Below are positions 28,855 through 40,800 of a stretch of DNA of 64,000 nucleotides, one piece after another. The DNA is from Solen grandis (lineage: Eukaryota; Mollusca; Bivalvia; Adapedonta; Solenidae): NCBI GenBank assembly GCA_021229015.1, contig CM037782.1:35742038-35806037 (forward strand), written 5' to 3'. Both the position numbers and the translations under genes were made by a program. Under the pieces are notes generated by a model. That model searched no databases, was not told the DNA's origin, and saw only the letters and a list, made by a program, of their open reading frames with translations. The first letter of the stretch is position 1. Every line of letters starts with the position of its first letter.

Positions 28855-29098
28855 TACTGTGTTTAACGGCCCCTACGACATAACTTTATTTTATTTTACT
28901 TCGTCTACATGAGACAGATATAGCGCTGCCTCCTGTAGCCACGTGGCATGACATTCTGACCCCTGGGACTACCCGTGTATATGCTGAACGCTAAGCAAGG
29001 GAGCTACCAGTATCAGTTTAAACGGGGAGTTGCAGCAGTGGTTCGAACTCCCGACCTCCCGACTCAGGGAATGGTGCTATAAACACACATTCACCGGA
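28855..29098 (-). mobile_element. Probable tRNA-derived SINE, diverged
   Basis: TGGTTCGAACTCCCGACC at about 29038-29056 resembles the B-box region of a tRNA head read on one strand. The neighbouring 28920-29010 segment is GC-richer than its surroundings and shows SINE-like composition. Family and ends are uncertain. Confidence 0.4.
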
Positions 29099-32000
29099 AC
29101 TGGTATATTACATATTACATTGTAAACGTAGGTATAATTTTACTAATTTTAATTAAATATGAATGTGTTATTTGCTGGGTTTTTTCGCAGGATATTTCAT
29201 ATTTCTGTAACATATACCAACCTTTTGGAATAAACACGAATATGCTGTCCGCATCCATTCTGATAGTTCCAACCTCATGATGCCTATGCCTGAGCAATAA
29301 AGTTTGTTCAATACGCAAGGTGTCCGCGTTCCTTTGGTAAGTAAGTAAAAACAAATACAAACAGAAGAGTGATTTTATAATACATATGGTATTGCGTGAT
29401 ACAACAACTCGTTGCAGTGTACGTCTGTCTCTACAAAATAGCAGAAATGGAACACTAGTTGAATTGATATCGGTGATATTAGTTTCAGTATCTACGCAAA
29501 ATTAAATATTTAAGATATGTAAGTGTTTTAAATTGTGGACACATATATTCTGCTTGCACCTACCTTGTTCAAACAAATATCTTCTTAAAAGAGATGAGTG
29601 TATCTCTACCTGCTATATATTGTCCAAACTGTTATAAATATGTTGCAAACCATATTGTTCTATTTTAGTCAAAGAAATGGTCTAGTTAAAGAAAGGCTCT
29701 AGTTAATGCAAGATTTCCTGTCTTGACAACTAAAAGTCCATATTTATTTCAAAGTCAATATCATAATATTTGTCAAGATTGCCTAAAACAAAAAAGGTTT
29801 TCGCGTCATTCGAGAACTTTCTGCATATATCTAAGCCCTGTTCCCAATAAAAATTAACGCCGTTGCCAAAAAACACTAGCATGACTATCAAGACCTGCAA
29901 GGAAATTGAGATAAAAGGTTTTGTTGAGCACAAAAAACATTAAAAATACATTTAATTCATATTGAAATGTGTCCCGAAGCAAAAAATCTGTAAATAATGA
30001 AGCCGGGTAGAGAGGAATTGATGTTGCTCGTGCAACCTTGACCCAATTATAGGATTTGGTAGGTGTAGCCTGCCGCGGATTCTGCCATTTTTGTTACAAA
30101 ACGGCACTACGATCGTGTGTGGTTATATGAATTATGAGTTAATTTGCATGTTTGTGGTGTCAATACGCCTTTTCCGCCATTTTAACTACTGGTTGCTCCC
30201 TGACTCTAACCCCAGGCCATAAAAAATCCGCTCCATTATATATCAAATTTCTGTGTCAAACACCGCAATTTTTACAATATGTAATTGTTATGGTATTCAC
30301 ATCAAAAGGTAGAATGAAGATAATAGAACCCCCGCGTACAAAAGAAAAGATGGATTGAAATTCCGTGCTATGAAACATTTTCTCGCAAAAAGATTTTGTT
30401 CTCAGAGATCCAGCATTCCTACTATATATCCAGTCGTGGGCTTGTGTGTTTCATTTGCATCGAGATGCTGCATTGCTGTTGAGTTAAAATCGATAAAAGT
30501 TTAAATTTGCGCGCGTTATGCACTTGGTGCATTTCCTGTTTGCAGTGCGCTGTTTTCAAAACGAAACTTTGCAAAATGGCGTTTTCTTCTATGTTCCCCC
30601 TTTTCTACAGTCGCATACGTCTAGATAAAATGAAATAAACATGAAATAACTGTATCGTTCATTGCCTGACATTATATTAAACTATAGCATTACTCATCCA
30701 GTTGAATTTCAACTTTGCTTTGGGTTATTTTATTCAAAGTTTAGCTTTAAACCAACATGCAGAGGAACCATTTTGTTTGTTATGAAAGGGGCGTGTTCTT
30801 TTCTTAATTTTGCACAAAGACACCGTGTTCATCTTCTATAACCGAAATTACAGAATCGCTGGTGGTGGTAAATTCTAAACAAAAGATTGCAAGTTGACAT
30901 TCTTTGTTGCTTTCTTCTAGGTGCCAGAAGTTTGTCACCCCTGTAACAAATCTATTTCTAGGTGTCAGCCACAATTTCAAGCCAGCTTATTTGTTGTGGT
31001 TACCGGTGTTTCATTTCATGTTGCTGCATTGTAGTCCCCGTGCGGTTTTGGAATGGTTCTAATCTATTTTATTCCTTCATCCCCGCAAAGGATCACCAGT
31101 CAAAGATACGTGGCCGCCGGCTATTTTATGACTGCAGCAGCTAATTATCCGGTTGGTCTAACGAAGAACCACCAGTTATGGCAATAAATCTTATCAGTTA
31201 CCCTCGATCAATTACAGAAAAATATCAAACACTTGCTGTAATTTGTCGGAGTACTTTTACTTTCTGATAAAGGCTTTTTGAAACTTGAGAGTTTGCCTGC
31301 GCACGGTGGTGATGACGTTAACATGTTTGTTACGTTGTGGCGCAGGGGCCGATGCGGGCAGTCCCCCTGTAAGCGTGTAGAAGTGAGTTCATCATTTATC
31401 ATATGCAGGTGTGATAGCCCGGGTCAATGCAGGACCAGGACCTAATATTTGCGACCACAATATCGTGATTATGCAATCAAAAAATCGCCGTCGTACAGAG
31501 ATGCATCTGATCGGATCACCATGTTCAGCCAAACATTCTTCAGGCTCGCCGCGACGTGCAGGCCAAAGGTGGCTTCAATGTAAATGTTGTAATTGTTCGG
31601 AACCGCTTCTAGGCAGCGATAAATCATCTGTCAGGAATGCTGGAAACGTTCATTTGTGTGTTTAACTTGAAATCGCCGTAGTGTTCTTCTTTGTAAGATG
31701 CTCTCACCTGCGTGCATTCTCGAATTCTTCTTTTGCGCTCAGCTTCAGCCCAAAACAATGACGTCTGCAGCAAGCTATTTAAAAACTCAATAGATTTCCT
31801 CTTTTATTCCTATTAATTAGCCAAGGAATCGGACACAACACACGCTAGAGAAACTGCAGCAAAAAATGAACAAAAGCCAGGGACGTCGCACCATTCTTGC
31901 AAGATCTTAGCAACATTTTACATAACAAGGCCCGCAGCTGCTGTCATGCAAAGTCTTAGGGGGACTGATTGACTATATTTAAACAGTTAAAATGCAAAAC

Positions 32001-32784
32001 AACTTGAAACTAACAGAAACTATAAATATTAATCAATTTAGATCGGAGGGTGGTGTGCAGTTGCAGATACCAGACTTGTCTCAGCTGGAAAATGCGTCGC
32101 TCCTTGGCAGCGCCAGCCTATCTGAACGGTATTTGTGCTCTTTGCATGCTGCACCATGACATCTTGCAGAAAAACCAAACTTAACACGCATAAATACGCT
32201 CCGAGAAACTTTTTCCGCACTTTTACAAACTTTAAAAGTTTTGCGCATACCTATAGAGCGCGGGAAAACTAGCGCGAGTTATGCACCCATCGATCTATTG
32301 TTTGCTGCACATTGTTATCGATGGATGGCGCTCTCGATTGCAGCTAAATATAGCACAGCATCTGTTTCAGGATGAAATGCAGGCGGAAATTTAACGCGTA
32401 TTCGAGTCAAATATAACGCTCTCTGCAGCATCTTTGTGCATCAATGCACTTTTATGGCTCTCTAATAATCGTTAATCCCCTTTTAATGAAATAATTGCAT
32501 GTATTTGAGATTGTACATTAAGGATCATTATAAAATTCGAGCTCGTCTCTTCAGAAACATATATTTCTTTCTTTCTAAATGAATATTGTGTAAGCGCGTA
32601 ATAATTTTGAAGAAGTTTCACAACATTAATTAAGGTTTTAATAAACTGATATTGTACCTGCAGAATAACATGAAAGTACTTTAATTCGGAAAAATCAACC
32701 ACCTGAAAATCCAATTACTATGTGAGTTTTTAATTATTGAAAATTTACGGCCTGTGCATTACGCATGGTGCGTGTTTACAATTG
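29099..32784. other. Unique, GC-richer upstream region of the SYCP2-like gene
   Basis: No repeats were recognised here, unlike the introns. CpG is more frequent, and SOX-like words (CTATTGTTTG, ACATTGTTATCGAT near 32290-32325) are present. I found no exon that joins the SYCP2-like gene. Confidence 0.5.
30160..30590. promoter_or_regulatory. GC/CpG-richer island with YY1-like sites
   Basis: TTTCCGCCATTTT (30171-30183) and AAAATGGCG (30573-30581) match the YY1 core in opposite orientations. A GCGCGCGTTATGCAC element lies at 30509-30523. No coding exon was recognised. This could be a distal promoter or enhancer. Confidence 0.3.
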
Positions 32785-32965
32785 AGTGACATTTTGGCGC
32801 TAAATTACGTCACGTCTCACACGTTCTGGGTCAGAGGTTATCCAAATTGTAAACATGTCGTCTGCACTGAGAGCACCTCAGTAAGTTTGGATACATATTT
32901 AATTTACTCGCGACTTGTGCGATATCTTTTGTTCTTTGCGACTGAATCAAGACTCAGAGTGTAAG
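32785..32965 (+). promoter_or_regulatory. Candidate promoter / 5' non-coding exon of the SYCP2-like gene
   Basis: TTTTGGCGC (32792-32800, E2F-like) is followed three bases later by ATTACGTCAC (32804-32813, CRE/ATF-like). Two perfect GTAAGT donors follow at 32881 and 32961. No intervening reading frame joins in phase to the exon at 34680, so a 5' UTR exon here is the simplest model. E2F-family sites are typical of vertebrate meiotic gene promoters. No TSS evidence is available. Confidence 0.4.
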
Positions 32966-34679
32966 TATTTTTCTTATTCTCTGTTTCGAGCATCATTCTG
33001 TTTTCCCTTATTCTCTGTTAAGAAGAGCGTTTTTAAAATAAAGATAGATTGACGCGAAAAGTGATTCAGTATTGGAGTGTAAACATTTCTTGTTTTGTTA
33101 AACCAATCATCGTGGTTAATGCTTAAGTTATTGCCTTTTAGAAGAATGGTTCTTTATTTTATTCACGGATGTTTCATTATTCGTGTCATATCTAGATCTA
33201 CATACAAGTTTTTATCTAATACATTGATCAACATTCATTCAAAGACCTGAAAATTAGGAAAAGGCTTTGAATGCCAGAATAATGGCTTTATGTTTTTAAG
33301 CAAGTCCACCCAAATATCATTACTAAAGGTCTGCACTGTTTATTTGAGCCATACAGTATTTGTGTTGAATGATAAAATAATACCTTCACAAAATATTCTG
33401 ATATGCTGTAATGTATTCCAGTACAATACAGCTCCAGCATTCTTTTAACAAAAGAGTTAATGAACAGCTTTACTTGGACATAACTTACTGTATTATTGCT
33501 ACCTATATACCTTATTTTATGGGTACACACATATTCATGCTTCACTGTCACCTTTTCGGTAAATGTGTAGATGTAATAGCGGGGTCCTTTCACTTGATGT
33601 GGATGAGGAAAACGTGAGATGTTGACAGGTGTAAAACACTTAAAGATTTAATTCACAGTATTATAACACAGTGAAATTTTGAAGAAAAGCACCCATGCTG
33701 GCTCCAACAACTTAACTGAAGAGATAACACAGGTAAAGTGATTCACAAAGAAAACAAAAGACAGGACCTGGAGAGAGGAAACTTTACCTGCTCGGCTATG
33801 CTGGTGCAGATTGGATAAGCCAGCTGTTCAGTAAAGTAGAAGCATAACAGAGTGGGATGGTGTTTATTAAACCTTTTCAGTAAATATAGGGTTTTATCGT
33901 ACCATAACATAATCTTTTTTGATGATATTCTATAGCATTCCTTGCTTAATAATTCATTTTTTTTTTCAATTTATTGATATGATAGTTGCTTTAAACTTAA
34001 ACATATGTCCATTCAAATAAATCATTTTAAAGTAACTTCCAAATTTTTTTTTTTTTTGTTATTATGAAATATTAAAGGTTATAAATATTGTGGCAAAGAA
34101 AGTTACCAAGTTGTTAATTATCACAATTTGTTGCTTTGTTCTGTATAATAATCAATACATTATGTGATGTCAAAGGGTTCTGTAAATTATCAGTGCCAGT
34201 GTAGTTTACAGGCGAATGCTATAGTAATAGAAGCATGCATGCAAGGTGCATTTGAATTTATGAGAGATGCATGCTGCCCTAGCATTCTTCCCTCTTCTCT
34301 CCCCCTCCCTTATTCACTCCCCTCTCAATTTTCATGTCAGTATCGGACATGTCAGTCATGTTTATTTTATGCTCTAACGTTTTCGCTTTCTGTTTGTTAA
34401 GCTATACATGCTTAATTAAATTATCAATATCATATTCATTTGTAAATGGAGATTACTAGGTTATTGTATAAGTGTTACTTGTTATTTAAATTAATTTAAG
34501 CTGGTTTTTTTTGTTTCTTTTTGTGCAGGTAGTGAATCATAAATACAATGATATTGAAATAAAATTCTATTTTAATAAGATTGTTAGTGATTAATCTCAT
34601 ATCCTGACAAACGTCTAGCACTTTAGTTAAACATAGTAGATCGTGATGTTTCAATAAATGGAGGGGCTTTACATTTCAG

Positions 34680-34804
34680 CTTCATCGCTTGTGAACATGG
34701 AGTGTATTGCTGTAGCAACCTTGATTAGGCACCTGGAGGAAGGATGCATGTCTACATCCTCAGTAGACCAAATCAATCGGAAGCTTGTTAAAAGTGCCTC
34801 AAAG
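34680..34804 (+). CDS. SYCP2: SYCP2-like first coding exon
   Basis: The acceptor is TTTACATTTCAG just before 34680 and the donor is AAG|GTAAAT at 34805. A 17-nt 5' leader precedes the ATG at 34697. Coding begins MECIAVATLIRHLEEG and ends phase 0 after KSASK. The leader is open in the same frame, so a coding upstream exon is not excluded. The good ATG context makes a non-coding upstream exon the simpler reading. Confidence 0.78.
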
Positions 34805-37800
34805 GTAAATTGGGTGGAAATGAATTCATAGTGGTGTAGGTCAATAATGATAAAATTCATGTTTTTACTTCATTGTTAAGAAAGGCCTAACTACTGTGTT
34901 GCATGGCAGGGGAAAATGCATATATTCAGAGACCTAGAATTATTGACCTTCAGATGTTATGTGTTTTAAAGATTGAATTAATAGTAGATCAGCAAAAAAT
35001 ATCCCCAATATATTGATTTGCTTTCATCAATTACAGCCCTAATTAAATGGCATTTTATGATAAATTTAAGTAGATCTGCACTGATAAGTCAAACAGGTTT
35101 TTGGAGCTTATTTAAAAAATAAGTAAAACTTTAAGGAAGTTACTTTTCTGACTTTCAGATATATGAAGGCATGGATAGTATGTTGTTATAAGGTTAATTG
35201 CACATTCAGTTGTCAGAATTCTGTATGAAAAATAGAGTGCCCATTTTGATAAGACCTTTTGTTTTTTTCAAATGATATCGAAGTGGCCCCAGGTTCTTTT
35301 GCCCATTTTGACAACCGATATTTGTCATATCGGTGGCAGCAGTGGGATAATGTCAACTGCCAGACCTGAGTTGCCATACCAACATTTTTCCCAGGCCAAG
35401 TCTCGGGTCGAGACTTCTCAGAGGGGAAAGTAATGTGACGATGCATTGTCACAGGTATAAATACAATCTCTGACAACTGCGTCAGGGAGTCGACTCAGCG
35501 GTTAGAGCATTTGACTTGCACGCCGGAGGACTGGGTTCGATCCATTGGCCGGGTTGTGTTTGTTATAACATATAACATGCATTTTGAGGTCTTAGTTTGG
35601 TGAGTAATGACAGGTCTTTCACCCTCAGAAGCAATCCAAACCTTATTTCTAGGCTTTATAGACTCCTGCTCTAAGATGTATATCCAGGCATCATCACCAG
35701 TAAACAACAAATTAAGAGAACATTGATTTGTTTTGCAAAAAACGTAAATATGACACTAGAATAGCCCTATTCCATTAAGTTCTGTGTACTAATGTGTAAA
35801 ATGAAAATAGAGACACTCTCAATGTTCTGGGGAACTTGCAGTGAAGGTTTAATAGAGAAAAACAGCAGTGGTCTTGCAATTCATCAATGTGGCATTTCAT
35901 TGAATACCAGCGATGACTCAAGCTATGAGCCCCGTCTCTCTATTTAGCCCTTCTTTATCGGCAATTTTGGATTCAACAAGCTTTCTGATTGGTCCCTAGA
36001 TAGTATATCCTATATAATTTCTGTGTGATTCTTCGAAGTGGTTATCAAACCTACCTTTATCTCCTTAGCAACCATATTTTAGCCCAATGACCCTCTGTCG
36101 CAATGAGCCCTGTCTCTCTATTTTGCCCTTCTTTTTCGGCAATTTTGGATTCAACAAGCTTTCTGATTGGTCCCTAGATAGTATATCCTATATAATTTCT
36201 GTGTGATTCTTCAAAGTGGTTATCAAACCTAGCTGTATCTCCTTAGCAACCATATTTTAGCCCAATGACCACCTGTCGCTGTGATTAACACATTGGCCAA
36301 GATGGTTTTTTATTTGTTTCAACACATTGTCAAACTTCCAGAAGGTAAATAGGCAAATCATAATATCAGCATGGCCGTATTAAATGTATTTTCACACTTA
36401 CTGATCATATAATAACTGTGACAGGTCCTGGTTTAACATATTTTATGTTTAAAAAGTACTATTAAAGGCTAATCATAACAAAAAAAAAAGAAAAGAAAAA
36501 TGACATCTAGGTATCAACACATGTAAACATATCATGTTTTGACATCTGAATGATTCTGGGAATATGACAGTTCTTTGACTTTTGTTGATCATGTCTGACC
36601 ATGAAGAATTGCAAGACCACTGTATATGAGTGGTTTGACTGATTACTGATTTGAACAAAGTTTGAAGAGCATTTTCTGAGTTTCAAGTTTGTAGGGTTGT
36701 TCTGATTTTAACCATTGATGGCATATATACACATATTCTTAATTATATGTTAATTATATATACTCATTTTGATTCATTGGGAAACAGAGAAGACCCATAT
36801 CAGATAGCTCCTATAGGAGCTCCTATCAGGGTCTCCTCTGTTTGTACAGGATCTGTCTGATCTGAGTGTCCTCTGTTTGCTCATACAATATTGTACCTAA
36901 GTTTTTACACAGTCTGTGTGGCAAAAATGAAATTAATAATTCCATACATTTTAAGTTTGAACAGTTATATGTAATTAATGATATTCATTAAATCATAAAT
37001 TTGTACATGAAATTATTATTCATGACGTAAAGGGTTCCATTGCAGATGATTAAGTGGTTATCAAACCTACCTATATCTCCTTAGCAACCATATTTTAGCC
37101 CAATGACCCTCTGTCGCAATGAGCCCTGTCTCTCTATTTGGCCCTTCTTTTTCGGCAATTTTGGATTCAACAAGCTTTCTGATTGGTCCCTAGATAGTAT
37201 ATCCTATATAATTTCTGTGTGATTCTTCAAAGTGGTTATCAAACCTAGCTGTATCTCCTTAGCAACCATATTTTAGCCCAATGACCACCTGTCGCTGTGA
37301 TTAACACATTGGCCAAGATGGTTTTTTATTTGTTTCAACACATTGTCAAACTTCCAGAAGGTAAATAGGCAAATCATAATATCAGCATGGCCGTATTAAA
37401 TGTATTTTCACACTTACTGATCATATAATAACTGTGACAGGTCCTGGTTTAACATATTTTATGTTTAAAAAGTACTATTAAAGGCTAATCATAACAAAAA
37501 AAAAAAAGAAAAGAAAAATGACATCTAGGTATCAACACATGTAAACATATCATGTTTTGACATCTGAATGATTCTGGGAATATGACAGTTCTTTGACTTT
37601 TGTTGATCATGTCTGACCATGAAGAATTGCAAGACCACTTATATAGTGGTTTGACTGATTACTGATTTGAACAAAGTTTGAAGAGCATTTTCTAGTTTCA
37701 AGTTTGTAGGGTTGTTCTGATTTTAACCATTGATGGCATATATACACATATTCTTAATTATATGTTAATTATATATACTCATTTTGATTCATTGGGAAAC

Positions 37801-40800
37801 AGAGAAGACCCATATCAGATAGCTCCTATAGGAGCTCCTATCAGGGTCTCCTCTGTTTGTACAGGATCTTTGATCTAGTGTCCTTTTTCCAAAATTTGAA
37901 CAGTTATATGTAATTAATGATATTCATTAAATCATAAATTTGTACATGAAATTATTATTCATGACGTAAAGGGTTCCATTGCAGATGATTCGTTGATATT
38001 GTGAGGGATGAAGTCTGTAAATGTATCTAATCTCAGTAGAGCACCTGACCTAAAACCAAAAGGTCCAGTGTCCTTGTAATGTTTTTCTCAACTGGGACTG
38101 CCCCCCATTTGCACTAAAACTGACTTTAAAAAAATATAAACTCAATTTCTGTCGTATATGTTATTTATTTTGTTATGAAGTCTAACAACAGCCAGAAATG
38201 TTCTGATTTTCTTATTATAAGCAAATAAAATCATTTCTGATCTTTCCCAATAAGGGAGTTTCCTGTTTATAAATAAAACTTGGGATTTCGTTACATGGGC
38301 ACACATAAATCATGTGATTGATAAATGTGATGTAACAAAATGTCAGTCTAAATGTCAACTATCAAAGAGGTAAGTAGTTATGCTATTTCACTGTTATTAT
38401 ACTGTAATAGGTATTAAAAAAAAAAAAATGGCTTAACCAGGACTCGAACCCAGGGCCTCAGGAATACAATTCCTGCACTCTACCAACTGAGCTACACATG
38501 TCGTCTTGCTTGATGATTTATCACTAAATACCTGTAGCGGCTATAATACATTTGGTTTCAGTCACAGTTACATCACTACTGATCAAAGTCTACATAAAGG
38601 TTAAATCTCTTAGCTGTTGCCAAGTCATTTCAAAGTATTAAGCTGTTATCATCAGAAATTTACATGTGCATGTGTGAACAGACACTTGCTAAGTCACATG
38701 ATTTTTCAGAAATCTATTTTTAAAATTCATAGTGTTTGTAACGCAGTAAAATTTGTGTTAGAAAAAACTGCAGAAACGGCAATATCTTAAATCAATGTAA
38801 GCTATTAGTGATAAAATTTCAATGCCTCACATACAATTATAACAATAATTTTCTTGAAATTAGATTTTTTTTTTTTTTTGTCAATTTAGCATCTAGGAGG
38901 CAGTCCCTTTAACTTAGTGCTGGTCACAGGATATGCAAATGTGTTTGGAAAGTGATTTTCATAACTCTTGGTGATAGCGCTAGTTAAATATACATGCATA
39001 TTTTTGAAGAATAGACAGGAGTAGGAACCAGATAATTTCTTCTTCTTTTTTTTTGCCTCACCTGAGCATGAAGTGCTCAAGGTGAGCTATTGTGATCACC
39101 TGTCATCCGGTATCAACAATATGCTTTAAACAACATCTCCTCTGAAACCACTTTACAGAATTTGACTAAACTTGGCAGGGATGATCCTTGGGTGAACCTT
39201 CACAAAAGTTGCTGAAAAAAAACTTGGTCCATGTAGAACTCTGGTTGCCATGGCAATAGAAAAAAAAACAAATGAAGACTTTAAAAAACAATTCTGTCAA
39301 AACTACGGATTAATGGCTATTATCTTGCCAAGGACCACTATCTCCAATTATGGCCATTTAAGTATAAAAAATGTCATATTTAACTTTGTTTACATTCTAA
39401 CATCCACGCTTACGAAGCAATCTCGAACAGATGTACACATAATGATAATAAACCAAGGATTATTATGCCTTGTATGGAAGTTATGGTCCATAATACTTAA
39501 GGTTGCTTTTAGAGCAGTGGTACTCAGGTGAGCGATGCAGGGCCATCATGGCCGTCTTATTTTTGTAGTATTATTCCCTTTATCATAGCCTCAAAGGATA
39601 CATATGGCCCCAAAAAATTTCCGTTTCTGGTCTCCTGACCGACCCTCTTTTTTAATGACCGACCCTAAAGTTTTTTTAGCTCACCTGAGCACTTATGCTT
39701 GGATGAGCTTTTGTGATGACCTTTGGTCCGTCGTGTGTAGTCAGTCGTCTGTCGTCAACAATTGCTTGTGAACACTCTAGAGGCCACAGTTTTGGCCCAA
39801 TTTTCATGAAACTTGGTCAGGATGTTTGTCCACATGATAGCTCAGATGAGTTCGAAATTGGGTCATGTGGGGTCAAAAACTAGGTCACCAGTTCAAATCT
39901 TAGAAAAACCTTGTGAACACTCTACAGGCCACAGTTTTGGCCCAATCTTCATTAAATTTGGTCAGGATGTTTGTCTACATGATATCTTGCATGAGTTTGA
40001 AATTGGGTCATGTGGGGTCAAAAACTAGGTCACTAGGTCAAATCCTGTAAAAACCTTGTGAACACTCCAGAGGCCACAGTTTTGGCCCAATCTTCATAAA
40101 ATTTGTTCAGGATATTTGTCTACATGATTACTCAGATGAGTTCGCAATTGGGTCATGTGGGATCAAAAACTAGGTCACCAGGTCAAATCTTAAAAAAAAC
40201 ACCTTGTGAACACTCTACAGGCCACAGTCTTGGCCCAATCTTCATGAAACTTGGTCAGGATGTTTGTCTACATAATATCTCAGATGAGTTCGAAATTGGG
40301 TCATGTGGGGTCAAAAACTAGGTCACCAGGTCAAATCTTAGTAAAACCTTTCAAACACTTTAGAGGCCACAGTTTTGGCCTAATCTTCATGAAACTTGGT
40401 CAGGATGTTTGTCCAATTGATATCTCATATAAGTTCGAAATTGGGTCATGTGGGGTTAAAAAACTAGGTCACCAGGTCAAACCTTAGAAATACCTTGTGA
40501 ACACTCTAGAGGCCACAGTTTTAACCTAATCTTCATGAAACTTGGTCAGGATTTTTGTCTACATGATATCTCAGATGAGTTTGAAATTGGGTCATGTGGG
40601 GTCAAAAACTAGGTCACCAGGTCAAAATTTAGAAAAACCTTGTGAACACTCTACAGGCCACAGTTTTGGCCCAATCTTCATAAAATTTAGTCAGGATGTT
40701 TGTCTACATGATATCTCAGATGAGTTCGAAATTGGGTCACGTTGGGTGAAAAACTAGGTCACCAGGTCAAATCTTAGAAAAACCTTTCAAACACTTTAGA

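Noticed and set aside
32854..32880. ATG at 32855 (MSSALRAP) as the true start of the SYCP2-like protein
   Set aside because: Spliced from the donor at 32881 to the acceptor at 34680 it enters a frame with an early stop. It would need an unseen intermediate exon.
32737..32964. 75-residue plus-strand ORF overlapping the candidate promoter
   Set aside because: No family resemblance. It spans likely promoter and donor sequence and does not join in phase.
38434..38508. Functional tRNA gene (TGT-type anticodon loop) on the minus strand
   Set aside because: The A and B boxes are good, but the acceptor arms do not pair, so it is treated as a tRNA pseudogene or SINE head.
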